Source: Tharpella sp964457755 (lineage in GTDB: Bacteria > Desulfobacterota > Anaeroferrophillalia > Anaeroferrophillales > Tharpellaceae). Taken from it: 44,059 bases of DNA. Below, piece by piece: positions 22,678-31,755 of this stretch. Every line of letters starts with the position of its first letter. The stretch's first letter is position 1. The stretch covers positions 1 to 44,059 of the forward strand of contig CAYWGC010000029.1 in assembly GCA_964457755.1 (NCBI GenBank), in the 5' to 3' direction. A program made the translations under genes and the position numbers. The notes under the pieces are model-generated. The model did no database searches. It was not told where the DNA came from and was given only the letters and a program-made list of their open reading frames with translations.

Positions 22678-24609
22678 ATGCCCCATATGAAAGATTTTGA
22701 TATTGCAACCATGATAAGAGCCTCTCAGGCGATTTCCAGTGAAATCGACTTTGATAAACTGCTTTCAATGTTGATCAATATAATGATCGAAAATGCCGGT
22801 GCCGAAAGCGCCCATCTGCTTCTCGAATCTGAGGGTGATTTTCTGGTCGTTGCCAGGGGCTCTGCTGAAAGTGGTACGGTTGTCGTCAGGCCCCCGACTT
22901 CATATAAAGATGAGGTGATCTCCACTTCAATTGTCGAGTATGTGGCTAAAACCCTTGAAGTTATTGTTTTGGAGAATGCTTTTGTTGATCCCCGTTTTGC
23001 TGAAGACTCATATATTCGAAGTCGGCAAGCGAAATCCATTTTATGTGTGCCAATTCTTCACAAAGCCAAGATGGTCGGGATCTCCTATCTCGAAAATAAT
23101 CAGCTTACCGGGGCGTTTACTGTCTTGAGATTGGAGATGTTGAAAATTATCTCTTCCCAAATTGCGATCTCGATTGAAAATGCTAGGCTATTTGATGAAG
23201 TTAAAAAAGCTGAAAAAAAATATCGCAGTATTTTTGAAAATGCAGTTGAGGGTATTTTTCAAGTTTCTAATGATGGTAAAATAATCAGCGTCAATTCCTC
23301 CTTTGCCAAGACTCTTGGTTATGAATCTCGCGAGGACATGAGAAAAAGTATTGAAAGTGTGCAGCGTGATCTTTACGTCGAACCGGGCCAACGCATAGAG
23401 TTTTCACGCTTGCTTAGAGAAAAAAATGCAGTCAATGGCTTTGAGGTCGAGTTCTATCGTAAAGACCGGAGCCGGGTCTGGGTTTCTATGCACGCCCGGC
23501 CAATCTATGATACAACCGGAAACCTTGATTATGTTGAGGGAATTATCTCAGATATTACCGAGCAGAGACGTCTGCGAGAGGCTCTGCAGGAGAGTGAAAA
23601 AAATCTTCGTCATGAGAATCTCCTGCTTCGTTCCAATATAAAGGATCGCTACAAATTCAATAATATCATTGGTAAAAGCCCGGCAATGCAGGGCGTTTAC
23701 GAGCTTATTTTGAATGCTTCAACTACCGATGCCAATGTTGTTATCTATGGCGAATCAGGAACCGGAAAGGAGCTGGTTGCCCGCGCTATCCATGACAATA
23801 GTCGGCGCAAGAAATATAACTTTGTCGCGGTAAACTGTGGGGCTATTCCTCAGAACCTTTTTGAAAGTGAATTTTTCGGCTATAAGAAAGGGGCTTTTAC
23901 GGGAGCCGTTCGTGATAAAGGGGGTTTCCTCAGGCAGGCCGACAAGGGGAGCCTGTTTTTAGATGAACTCGGAGAGTTAGAGTTGAACAATCAGGTCAAA
24001 CTGCTCAGGGCTTTAGAAGGGGGTGGCTATATGCCGGTTGGTGCTAATGCGCCCGAGTATCCTGATGTGCGTATCATCGCCGCCACCAACCGTAATCTCC
24101 AGGAGCTGGTCAAAGCGGGACTTATGCGCGAAGATTTTTTCTACCGGATTCATATAATTCCGATAACCCTTCCCCCGCTTCGTGAACGTAAAGAGGATAT
24201 CCCTTTGTTGATTGAGCACTTTATGAAAGAGTATGGCGGCAATGAGAAAGCGACCCCTCTACCCCTGCCGCTGAAAACCCAGAACGCCATGTACAACCAT
24301 CAATGGCCTGGCAATATTCGTGAATTGCAAAATACTATTCACCGTTATATAACGCTTCGCAAACTTGATTTTATGGATTCCCCAAGCCAGGTTGGGGAAG
24401 GCACCGTGGATAACAATCTTATGCAGGTGGAATGTGATGAAGACAGTCTCAATTACCGTGAGCAGCTTGAAAAATTTGAAAAAAGAGTTTTTTTGCAGGC
24501 TTTGGAGAAGTACCAGTGGCACCGGGAAAAAGCAGCTTTGAGTTTAGGGCTCCCGCGGCGTACATTTTTTCGAAAACTTTCTAAATTTGGGCTTATTAAG
24601 AGCTCGTAA
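22678..24609 (+). CDS. Sigma-54-dependent activator (GAF-PAS-AAA-Fis)
   Basis: The 643-residue regulator has a GAF domain at about 12-165 (ISSEIDFDKLLSMLINIMIENAGAESAHLLL) and a PAS domain at about 182-298 (YRSIFENAVEGIFQVSNDG). The AAA+ domain spans about 325-560, with Walker A GESGTGKE near 357, the sigma-54 contact loop GAFTGA near 405, LFLDELGEL and the arginine-finger region. A Fis-type helix-turn-helix near 610-640 has HREKAALSLGLPRRTFFRKL. There is no receiver domain, so it senses a ligand through GAF and/or PAS rather than by phosphorylation. Such activators open sigma-54 promoters; matching promoters occur on both sides, at 22280-22295 (minus) and 25097-25111 (plus). A GGTTAA-type weak ribosome binding site precedes ATG 22678; ATG 22687 is an alternative. 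Confidence 0.95.
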   Translation: MPHMKDFDIATMIRASQAISSEIDFDKLLSMLINIMIENAGAESAHLLLESEGDFLVVARGSAESGTVVVRPPTSYKDEVISTSIVEYVAKTLEVIVLENAFVDPRFAEDSYIRSRQAKSILCVPILHKAKMVGISYLENNQLTGAFTVLRLEMLKIISSQIAISIENARLFDEVKKAEKKYRSIFENAVEGIFQVSNDGKIISVNSSFAKTLGYESREDMRKSIESVQRDLYVEPGQRIEFSRLLREKNAVNGFEVEFYRKDRSRVWVSMHARPIYDTTGNLDYVEGIISDITEQRRLREALQESEKNLRHENLLLRSNIKDRYKFNNIIGKSPAMQGVYELILNASTTDANVVIYGESGTGKELVARAIHDNSRRKKYNFVAVNCGAIPQNLFESEFFGYKKGAFTGAVRDKGGFLRQADKGSLFLDELGELELNNQVKLLRALEGGGYMPVGANAPEYPDVRIIAATNRNLQELVKAGLMREDFFYRIHIIPITLPPLRERKEDIPLLIEHFMKEYGGNEKATPLPLPLKTQNAMYNHQWPGNIRELQNTIHRYITLRKLDFMDSPSQVGEGTVDNNLMQVECDEDSLNYREQLEKFEKRVFLQALEKYQWHREKAALSLGLPRRTFFRKLSKFGLIKSS

Positions 24610-24621
24610 AGGAGGCTTTAA

Positions 24622-25041
24622 TTGGGTAAGTATATCACGGATATTGAGCAGTTGTATGATGGGATTGCGGGTTTGTTTGGGTCTTTGGAAGAGTTGCCCG
24701 ATATTAAGCGTAAGGTCTTGAATACCAACCTGTTGCTGGGTTTGTATTATTCTGATCCTGAGGGTAAAATTCTACTGGATGCTAGTGGTAATAAAATAAA
24801 AGTCTACACCGGACAATGGCCGGATGGTATGGAGCCCAAGGTTAAATTGATGATGTCGGCTGATACTTCCCATATGTTTTGGCTGGGCAAAGTTAATCTT
24901 TTGATGGCAACCGCCACGGGCGAGATTCGTACGGCCGGGAATCTTGGAGGGGTTATGAAGCTGGTTCCGATGTTGAAACCCTTATTTGGAGTATATGTTG
25001 ATTTCCTAAATAATAACGGGATGTCTGATCTGGTTGTTTGA
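24622..25041 (+). CDS. SCP2-like sterol/lipid-carrier domain protein
   Basis: The 139-residue protein has the SCP2 pattern: GKILLDASGNKIKVYTGQWPDGMEPKVKLMMSADTSHMFWLGKVNLLMATATGEIRTAGNLGGVMKLVPML. The D-x-x-x-x-x-x-x-G-K-x-N-x-x-x-A-x-x-x-G-x-I-x-x-x-G core is that of a small lipid-binding fold. It has no signal peptide, so it should carry or present a hydrophobic ligand or acyl-CoA in the cytoplasm. The start is TTG 24622, 12 bases after the activator gene and preceded by AAAGGAGG, so both are probably one transcript. The lipid function matches the neighbouring catabolic and export genes. Confidence 0.85.
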   Translation: MGKYITDIEQLYDGIAGLFGSLEELPDIKRKVLNTNLLLGLYYSDPEGKILLDASGNKIKVYTGQWPDGMEPKVKLMMSADTSHMFWLGKVNLLMATATGEIRTAGNLGGVMKLVPMLKPLFGVYVDFLNNNGMSDLVV

Positions 25042-25096
25042 GTTCGGATTTGGAGAGCTTGTGGATAATAGGATCTAGGCACCACATCCTGACCTG

Positions 25097-25111
25097 TGGC
25101 ATATTTGTTGC
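25097..25111 (+). promoter_or_regulatory. Sigma-54 (-24/-12) promoter for the AOR-ADH operon
   Basis: TGGCATATTTGTTGC has GG (25098-25099) and GC (25110-25111) exactly ten bases apart and matches TGGCA-N6-TTGC. The start of transcription would be near 25123, about 100 bases before ATG 25225. It lies just downstream of a sigma-54 activator gene, making that activator the natural candidate. Confidence 0.75.
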
Positions 25112-25224
25112 GTCAGTTGAAACTTTTGTTGTTTTGCATTGTACCGATTTTCATACTTTTAATTTCCTTTGGTATGCTTGATTTTTAGGGATTAAGTGGC
25201 TGGGGGGAGGCAGGGGGAATCGAA

Positions 25225-28158
25225 ATGGAAAATATTTTACGAATTAATGTCGGAGATATGGGTGGTCCATCTGTGACAGTTGTTCCGGTTGGTCGTTATT
25301 CCGGCCTTGGTGGTCGGGCTCTGACCTCCACCATGATCTGGGAAGAGGTACCCCCGCAGTGTGATCCTCTGGGATCAGAAAATAAACTGGTTTTGGCACC
25401 GGGAATGATGAGCGGTTCGGCGGCGACCACTTCTGGCCGCATTTCGGTAGGCTGTAAAAGCCCGTTAACCGGGGGGATTAAAGAGGCCAATTCCGGGGGC
25501 CAGGCTTCCCAGTACCTGGCTCGGTTGGGCTTTGCGGCTGTGGTTTTAGAGGGCGAAAGGAAAAGTGATGACCTCTATAAAGTTGAAATCGACAAGTGTG
25601 GTGTAAGGCTTACTCTATGTAATCAATATAGGATGTTAGGGAATTACGATCTGTCCAAAAAAATAAAAGCTGAATATGGAGACAAGATTGCCATGATCAG
25701 TATCGGCCCGGCCGGTGAACAGGGCTTGAGCAATTCGACAATAGCTTTTACGGACACCGATTTTCGGCCTACCCGGCATGCTGGTCGGGGTGGGGTCGGC
25801 GCCGTTATGGGAGCCAAAGGGATTAAGGTTATTGTTGTCGATCCCCAAGGGACGTCCCTGCGTAAACCGGTTGCTCCCAAAGCCTTTAAAGAGGCGAACC
25901 GTAAGTTGGTGGAAACTGTTAAGGCCTCGGAGATGACCGGTCAGGGTTTGCCCGCTTTTGGGACTGCTATTTTGATGGATATTACCAACCAGGCCGGTGG
26001 CTTTCCGGCTTACAACTGTTCTAAGGGGCAGTTTGAGCAGTCTGCCGCCATTAACGGCCCAATCCTGGCAGCCCTCGAGGAGGAGCGTGGTGGTAAAGGG
26101 GCCGCGACCCACGCCTGTCATAATGGTTGTATTATAAAATGTTCCGGCACTTTCAATGATAAAGACGGTAATTTTGTTACCAAGCAGCCGGAGTATGAAA
26201 CCCTCTGGGCCCATGGCGGCAATTGTGGTATCGCCGATCTTGATGCAATTGCCCGGATGGATCGGATGAATGATGATTTTGGTACCGACACCATGGAGAC
26301 TGGCTGTACTATGGGCGTTCTTATGGAAGCCGGGGAGTTGGAGTTTGGTGACGCCGATGGCGTTCTCGAACTTTTGACCGAGATTGGCAAGGGTAGCGAA
26401 AAAGGTCGTCTTTTAGGTTCCGGTACGGCCACCGTGGCTAAACATTTTGGTGTCGAGCGGGCTCCGGTCGTCAAAGGTCAGGCGATGGCCGCCTACGACC
26501 CCCGTTCTTTAAAGGGGATGGGGGTTACCTATGCCACTTCAACCATGGGGGCTGATCATACTGCCGGGTTTACGCTGGGTAACCATCTTTTCGGATTGGA
26601 GCCGACTTCCGAGCCCCTGGATGCGGAAAACCAGCTCCTGCCCTCAGCGGTCGCCCAGATCAGTGCCGCGGCCTTTGATGCTACCGGATTCTGCCTTTTT
26701 CTAGGTATGGCCTCTATCGATAAACCGGAAGTTGTTAAATATATCCTGGAAAGCATGAGCGCTTTTACGGGATTGGGCTTTAACGAGAACACCTTTGCCG
26801 CCTTTGGTATCCGTATTTTAAGAATGGAGCGGGACTTTAACCTGAAGGCTGGTTTTACGGCTAAAGATGATCGCCTGCCGGAATGGATGACTAAAGAAGC
26901 CCTGCCTCCACACAATACGGTCTTTGATGTCTCGGAAGAGACCCTTGATCAGGTTCATAACCATACCGGTATCATTCTTAAGATTCTGGGTAATACAAAA
27001 ATGGCTTTTGCTCCGCCGATTGCTTTGATGGGAGAGGGTTGTCACCGGCTGGTGCCCGATAATCTGGCTGCCATGGGTTTGAAAAAGGCTTTGATTGTTA
27101 CGGATAAGGGGGTTATTGGCGCGGGTATTCTCGATATCTTGAAAGATGCTATGGATGCTAAATTTTTTGAATATGTGGTCTATGACGGAACTCAGCCCAA
27201 CCCGACGGTTGCCAATGTTGAGGAAGGTCTCGAAATTTTTCGCAAAGAGGGTTGTGATTGCCTGGTTTCACTGGGCGGTGGAAGCCCCCATGATTGTGCC
27301 AAAGCAATCGGGGTGATGGTCAATAATCCCGGCTCTATTATCGATTATATGGGGCTCTTCGGGGTTTGGCAGCCCATTCCGGTGCTGGTTGCGGTTAACA
27401 CTACCTCGGGAACCGGTGCTGAGGCCACGGTGGTGTCGGTTATCTCTGATCCTGAGCGCCATCTCAAAGCCCCGATTGTCGACCCTAAACTTCTGCCTAT
27501 CGTGGCTGTCAACGATCCCTTACTGACCCGCTCTATGCCGCCCCATATTACGGCCGGGACCGGGATGGATGCTCTGACTCATGCGATCGAAGCCTATACT
27601 TCCCAGCTTACAACTCCCTACGCTCAAGGTCTGGCTTTGGGGGCGATTAAAATGATTGCTAAAGCTCTACCTCGAGCCGTAGAAAATGGTGATGATTTGG
27701 AAGCCCGTGACATAATGTGCCAGGCCCAATACAGCGCCGGTCTTGCCTTTAACAGTGCCCAGCTGGGCAATGCTCACTCCCTGGCCCACGCACTTGGGGC
27801 AATTTACAGTATGCCCCATGGCAATGCCAACGCGATTATGCTGCCTTATGTTATGCAAAAAAATAAGCCGGCGGTTACCGAGCTTCTAGCGGAAATTGCT
27901 CAGGCTATGGGGGTTGATACGGCCGGGTTAAGCAGCGATGTTGCAGCTGATAAGGCCATCAGAGCTGTTAAAATCCTGATGGATGGTATCGGGGTACCTA
28001 AAACGGTCACCGATCTGGCTGATGTTTGTCGGATCCAAATCAGCCAGGACGACATTCCTGAGTTGGTCGCTCATGCGGCGGCCGACCTTGCCTGCGGCGC
28101 TAATCCGATTCTCTATTCTCTGGCTGATTTCAAAGAGATTTACGAAAAAGCCTGGTAA
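25225..28158 (+). CDS. Fusion: aldehyde:ferredoxin oxidoreductase + iron alcohol dehydrogenase
   Basis: The single 977-residue frame joins two enzymes. Residues ~1-585 are an AOR-family protein: LGGRAL near 28, the pterin-binding region TSGRISVGCKSPLTGG near 70, a 4Fe-4S Cys set at 298, 302 and 306 (CHNGCIIKC), and a fourth Cys at 490 in DATGFCLF. The AOR C-terminus is LPPHNTVFDVSEETLDQVH. Residues ~595-977 are a group III iron alcohol dehydrogenase with NAD-binding GGGSPHDCAK at 684 and metal ligands D782, H786, H851 and H865 at family spacing. AOR enzymes use a tungstopterin and ferredoxin to interconvert aldehyde and acid; the ADH half interconverts alcohol and aldehyde with NAD(H). Together they would link alcohol and free acid without CoA. 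All key residues of both halves look present. It has a G-rich ribosome binding site and a sigma-54 promoter upstream, and an acyl-CoA ligase downstream. Confidence 0.93.
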   Translation: MENILRINVGDMGGPSVTVVPVGRYSGLGGRALTSTMIWEEVPPQCDPLGSENKLVLAPGMMSGSAATTSGRISVGCKSPLTGGIKEANSGGQASQYLARLGFAAVVLEGERKSDDLYKVEIDKCGVRLTLCNQYRMLGNYDLSKKIKAEYGDKIAMISIGPAGEQGLSNSTIAFTDTDFRPTRHAGRGGVGAVMGAKGIKVIVVDPQGTSLRKPVAPKAFKEANRKLVETVKASEMTGQGLPAFGTAILMDITNQAGGFPAYNCSKGQFEQSAAINGPILAALEEERGGKGAATHACHNGCIIKCSGTFNDKDGNFVTKQPEYETLWAHGGNCGIADLDAIARMDRMNDDFGTDTMETGCTMGVLMEAGELEFGDADGVLELLTEIGKGSEKGRLLGSGTATVAKHFGVERAPVVKGQAMAAYDPRSLKGMGVTYATSTMGADHTAGFTLGNHLFGLEPTSEPLDAENQLLPSAVAQISAAAFDATGFCLFLGMASIDKPEVVKYILESMSAFTGLGFNENTFAAFGIRILRMERDFNLKAGFTAKDDRLPEWMTKEALPPHNTVFDVSEETLDQVHNHTGIILKILGNTKMAFAPPIALMGEGCHRLVPDNLAAMGLKKALIVTDKGVIGAGILDILKDAMDAKFFEYVVYDGTQPNPTVANVEEGLEIFRKEGCDCLVSLGGGSPHDCAKAIGVMVNNPGSIIDYMGLFGVWQPIPVLVAVNTTSGTGAEATVVSVISDPERHLKAPIVDPKLLPIVAVNDPLLTRSMPPHITAGTGMDALTHAIEAYTSQLTTPYAQGLALGAIKMIAKALPRAVENGDDLEARDIMCQAQYSAGLAFNSAQLGNAHSLAHALGAIYSMPHGNANAIMLPYVMQKNKPAVTELLAEIAQAMGVDTAGLSSDVAADKAIRAVKILMDGIGVPKTVTDLADVCRIQISQDDIPELVAHAAADLACGANPILYSLADFKEIYEKAW

Positions 28159-28178
28159 AAAAGGTTTTCTATGTATTT

Positions 28179-28230
28179 ACCACAAAGACACGAAGGGCGC
28201 GAAGAAAACCCTTCGTGAGCTTCGTAGTGG
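28179..28230. repeat. REP-like imperfect palindrome after the AOR-ADH gene
   Basis: ACCACAAAGACACGAAGGG (28179-28197) and CCCTTCGTGAGCTTCGTAGTGG (28209-28230) form an imperfect hairpin. The ACCAC-AAGACACGAAG style is a widespread dispersed intergenic repeat in environmental bacterial genomes. It may stabilise or attenuate the transcript between the fusion gene and the ligase gene. Confidence 0.55.
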
Positions 28231-28309
28231 CATGAAAAGTCTTAACCCTTTTGCGTAAAATTTCATTAGTAAGTGCTTAAATCATTAAATTCTTTACAGG
28301 AGTATTAAT

Positions 28310-29872
28310 ATGCTTAACCTCGCATCAGTTTTAGATTACAGCGCATTCGAAAACCCTGATAAAGTGGCAATTATCTTTGCTGAACAAAAGATTACTTTCT
28401 CTCAGCTTGATACTTTTTGCTGCAAGATCGCTAATGGTCTGGTTGCCGTTGGTGTCGGTAAGGGTGATAAAGTGCTAGTCAGTTGTCTGAATCTGCCTTA
28501 TTTTCCGATGGTCTACTATGCTATCTTGAAAGCCGGGGCAGTGGTTGTGCCGATTAGTGTGTTGTCGAAAAGTCGAGAGATTGCTTATTATCTAAAAGAT
28601 TGTGATGCCAAAGCCTTTTTCTGTTTTCAGGGTACACCGGAACTGCCGATGGGTGAGTATGGTTTTAAGGCGTTTCAAGAGGTTGACTCATGTGAACATT
28701 TCTGGCTTATAACCGCTGATCCGGCTGCACCGTCCCCGATTGCCGGAGCTGAAACCATGGGCATGATGATGGCTCCGCAGTCAGCTGAGTTTGAATCGGT
28801 GGCCACCAATTCCGACGACACCTCGGTCATTCTCTATACCTCTGGAACTACCGGTTTTCCAAAAGGGGCTGAGTTGTCGCACTCCAACATGGTCATGAAC
28901 GCGATTGCCAGTCGTGATCTATGCAGTCTTAAGAAAGATGATATCCATGTTATCAGCCTGCCCCTTTTTCACTCTTTTGGTCAGACCGTACAGATGAATG
29001 CAAGCTTTTTGAACGGCTGTACGACTATTTTGATCGCCAAATTCAGTCCGGAAGCGGTGTTCAGTGCTATCCAACATCAAGGTGCCACGATTTTTGTCGG
29101 GGTTCCAACGATGTACTGGGCGATACTTCATTTTGAGGATAAAGAGGGTCAATTTGATTTTGCATTGATTCGTAAGACTTTACGTCTCGGAGCCTCCGGC
29201 GGGGCCGCTTTGCCGGTTGAAATTATCAGAGGTTTTGAGGAAAAATACCAGTTGCAGATTCTTGAAGGTTTTGGTCTGTCAGAGACCTGTCCGGTCGCCA
29301 CTTTTAATCAGACCCATAAACCTTGTAAACCGGGTTCCATCGGTTTTCCGATCTGGGGGGTTGAAGTTAAAATCTTCAATGAACAGGATCAGGAGGTTCC
29401 GGTTGGTGAGGTTGGTGAGGTCGTTATCAGCGGGCATAATGTTATGAAAGGCTATTACAATAAGCCGGAAGAGACCGCCGCAGCCTTCAAGGGTACCAAA
29501 TGGTTTCATACTGGAGATCTCGGCAAGATGGACGAAGATGGTTACTTCTATATTGTTGATCGGGTCAAGGATATGGTTATCAGGGGTGGATTTAATGTCT
29601 ATCCTCGGGAAATTGAAGAAGTACTGCTGACCCATCCGGCTATCTCCTTAGCGGCGGTTATCGGCATCCCTCATGAACGCCATGGCGAAGAGGTTAAGGC
29701 AGTTATAGTTTTCAAGGCGGGGCAACAGGCAACACCTGACGAAATTATCGCTTGGTCAAAAGAGCAGATGGCGGCCTATAAATATCCGCGCATAGTCGAT
29801 ATCCGGGATTCGCTGCCGATGAGCGCGACCGGGAAAATTTTGAAAAAAGATCTTAAATCTGAAACTTTGTAA
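28310..29872 (+). CDS. Acyl-CoA synthetase (long/medium-chain, AMP-forming)
   Basis: The 520-residue ANL-superfamily ligase has the P-loop-like YTSGTTGFPKGAELSH near residue 176, LPLFHSFGQT near 221, EGFGLSETCPV near 320, and the hinge region WFHTGDLGKMDEDGYFYIVDRVKDMVIRGGFNVYPREIEE near 395-435. The catalytic Lys tail is SATGKILKKDL. It activates a carboxylic acid with ATP and CoA. In this operon the acid would be the product of the AOR-ADH fusion or an imported fatty acid; chain length cannot be read from sequence. The start has ACAGGAG at good spacing. The length is typical of the FadD-like group. Confidence 0.94.
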   Translation: MLNLASVLDYSAFENPDKVAIIFAEQKITFSQLDTFCCKIANGLVAVGVGKGDKVLVSCLNLPYFPMVYYAILKAGAVVVPISVLSKSREIAYYLKDCDAKAFFCFQGTPELPMGEYGFKAFQEVDSCEHFWLITADPAAPSPIAGAETMGMMMAPQSAEFESVATNSDDTSVILYTSGTTGFPKGAELSHSNMVMNAIASRDLCSLKKDDIHVISLPLFHSFGQTVQMNASFLNGCTTILIAKFSPEAVFSAIQHQGATIFVGVPTMYWAILHFEDKEGQFDFALIRKTLRLGASGGAALPVEIIRGFEEKYQLQILEGFGLSETCPVATFNQTHKPCKPGSIGFPIWGVEVKIFNEQDQEVPVGEVGEVVISGHNVMKGYYNKPEETAAAFKGTKWFHTGDLGKMDEDGYFYIVDRVKDMVIRGGFNVYPREIEEVLLTHPAISLAAVIGIPHERHGEEVKAVIVFKAGQQATPDEIIAWSKEQMAAYKYPRIVDIRDSLPMSATGKILKKDLKSETL

Positions 29873-29901
29873 CTTTGGCGGTAGGTGGAGGATAAAATAA
29901 A

Positions 29902-31599
29902 ATGATTTTAAATCCGAAAAAAGAGAAATATGAGCACCTTGATCAACGTTCTCGCGAGATCATGCTTAAAACTATTGAGTTTTTTGAGAATAAGGGGCTG
30001 GAAAAGATAAAACACGACTATCATGAGCGGGTCTGGTACGCCGATTTTCTCGAATTTATTAAAGAAAACAGAATATTTGCGACCCTGTTAACACCAGCTC
30101 AATACAGTAGTGACCCAGATGCCCGTTGGGATACGACGAGAAATAGTGATTATAGTGAAATCTTAGGTTTTTATGGCATCGAATACTGGTACACCTGGCA
30201 GGTGACCATTCTTGGTTTAGGTCCGATCTGGATGGGCGACAATGAAGCGGTCAAACAAAAGACAGCTGTTTTGTTGGAAGATGGGGGTATTTTTGCATTT
30301 GGTCTTTCTGAAAAAGAGCATGGTGCCGATCTCTACTCCTCGGAAATGAAACTGACCCCGCTTGCCGAGGGTGGCTATGTCGCAGATGGGAGCAAATACT
30401 ATATTGGCAACGCCAATGAAGCGGCTCTGGTTTCGACCTTTGCCAAAAACTCTGAAACTGATGAATATGTCTTTTTTGTCGCCGATTCCAAACATGAAAA
30501 CTATGATCTTGTTAAAAACGTCGTCGAATGGCAGAGCTATGTTGCGGAATATACTCTGAAGGATTATCCCATCAGCGAGGCCGATATCCTTTCAACTGGT
30601 TCCAAGGCTTGGGACTCTTCATTGAATACCATTAATGTCGGTAAATTCAATTTAGGATTTGGTTCCATCGGTATCTGCGCTCACGCTTTCTATGAGGCCT
30701 TGAATCATGCTTCAAGCCGTAATCTTTACGGGAAAGTTGTTATTGATTTTTCCTACATTCAGCAATTTTTTACAGATGCCTATTGCCGTTTGGAAGCCAT
30801 GAAACTTTTTGCTTCAAGGGCCATTGACTACATGCGCTCGGCATCTCCTGAAGACCGGCGCTACCTGCTCTTTAACCCAATGGTTAAAATGAAGGTAACG
30901 ACCCAGGGTGAAGAGGTTATTAATCTTCTTTGGGATGTTATTGCGGCTAAGGGGTTTGAGAAAGATCTCTATTTTGAAAATGCGACCTATGATATCCGGG
31001 CTCTGCCCAAGCTTGAGGGCACGGTTCATGTAAATATGGCGCTTATCATTAAATTTACCGCCAACTATTTTTTTAATCCGGATGAATTTGCGGAAATCTC
31101 TAAGCGTAACGATTCTATCAATGATGATTTTCTCTTTAATCAGGGACCCACCAAAGGTTTAGGCAAAATTCGTTTCCATGATTATAATATCGCTTACAAT
31201 AGTGTCAATCTGCCAAATATTAATATCTTCAAAGAGCAGATTGAAGTGCTCAAAGAATTTCTTATGACCGCCAAACCGAGTAAAGAGCAGGCTCAAGATC
31301 TCGATTTTCTTTTGAGCCTGGGCGAACTCTTTACTTTAGTAGTTTATGGTCAGCTTATCATTGAAAATGCTAAGATCGAAAATCTTGAAGATGATCTTTT
31401 AGAGCAGATATTTGATTTTATGATCAGAGATTTTTCCAAATATGCTCTACAGATTTACTCTAAAACCGGGAGCACGGAAAAGCAGATGGAGTTGTGTCTG
31501 AAAATGATTAAAAAACCGGTGGTCGACACCCAGCGCTTTCAGAACGTCTGGCAAAATGATGTGAAAATATTAAATAATAGTTATGTGATGAATCCGTAG
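29902..31599 (+). CDS. Long-form acyl-CoA dehydrogenase
   Basis: The 565-residue protein of the acyl-CoA dehydrogenase superfamily has an N-terminal helical domain (residues ~1-120), a middle beta domain with FAFGLSEKEHGADLYSSEM near 133 and VADGSKYYIGNA near 162, and a C-terminal helical FAD domain. PKLEGTVHVN near 370 occupies the place of the YEGT catalytic loop, so the general-base Glu is probably present. The extra ~170 C-terminal residues, as in other 560-600-residue ACADs, may mediate oligomer or membrane contacts. Substrate preference is unknown; its position after the ligase suggests the first oxidation of the acyl-CoA. It has a GGAGG box and lies 29 bases after the ligase. Confidence 0.9.
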   Translation: MILNPKKEKYEHLDQRSREIMLKTIEFFENKGLEKIKHDYHERVWYADFLEFIKENRIFATLLTPAQYSSDPDARWDTTRNSDYSEILGFYGIEYWYTWQVTILGLGPIWMGDNEAVKQKTAVLLEDGGIFAFGLSEKEHGADLYSSEMKLTPLAEGGYVADGSKYYIGNANEAALVSTFAKNSETDEYVFFVADSKHENYDLVKNVVEWQSYVAEYTLKDYPISEADILSTGSKAWDSSLNTINVGKFNLGFGSIGICAHAFYEALNHASSRNLYGKVVIDFSYIQQFFTDAYCRLEAMKLFASRAIDYMRSASPEDRRYLLFNPMVKMKVTTQGEEVINLLWDVIAAKGFEKDLYFENATYDIRALPKLEGTVHVNMALIIKFTANYFFNPDEFAEISKRNDSINDDFLFNQGPTKGLGKIRFHDYNIAYNSVNLPNINIFKEQIEVLKEFLMTAKPSKEQAQDLDFLLSLGELFTLVVYGQLIIENAKIENLEDDLLEQIFDFMIRDFSKYALQIYSKTGSTEKQMELCLKMIKKPVVDTQRFQNVWQNDVKILNNSYVMNP

Positions 31600-31644
31600 A
31601 TTTGGTAAACATTCGATTTTGGGTTGCTTAGAGCTGTCGGGATT

Positions 31645-31691
31645 GGGGTCATTGCTGGTACAAGGTGCGCCAGCACCCCAGCTTTGACCCC
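31645..31691. repeat. Two-level hairpin between dehydrogenase and thiolase genes
   Basis: GGGGTCA (31645-31651) can pair with TGACCCC (31685-31691), and inside it TGCTGG (31653-31658) pairs with CCAGCA (31670-31675). There is no T-run, so it looks more like a REP-type or processing hairpin than a terminator. Confidence 0.45.
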
Positions 31692-31755
31692 GTTTAAGAG
31701 GGCGAAGCAAAGTTCGCACTGTTTGCTGTTACTTGAAAATTTTAGGAGATAAATC

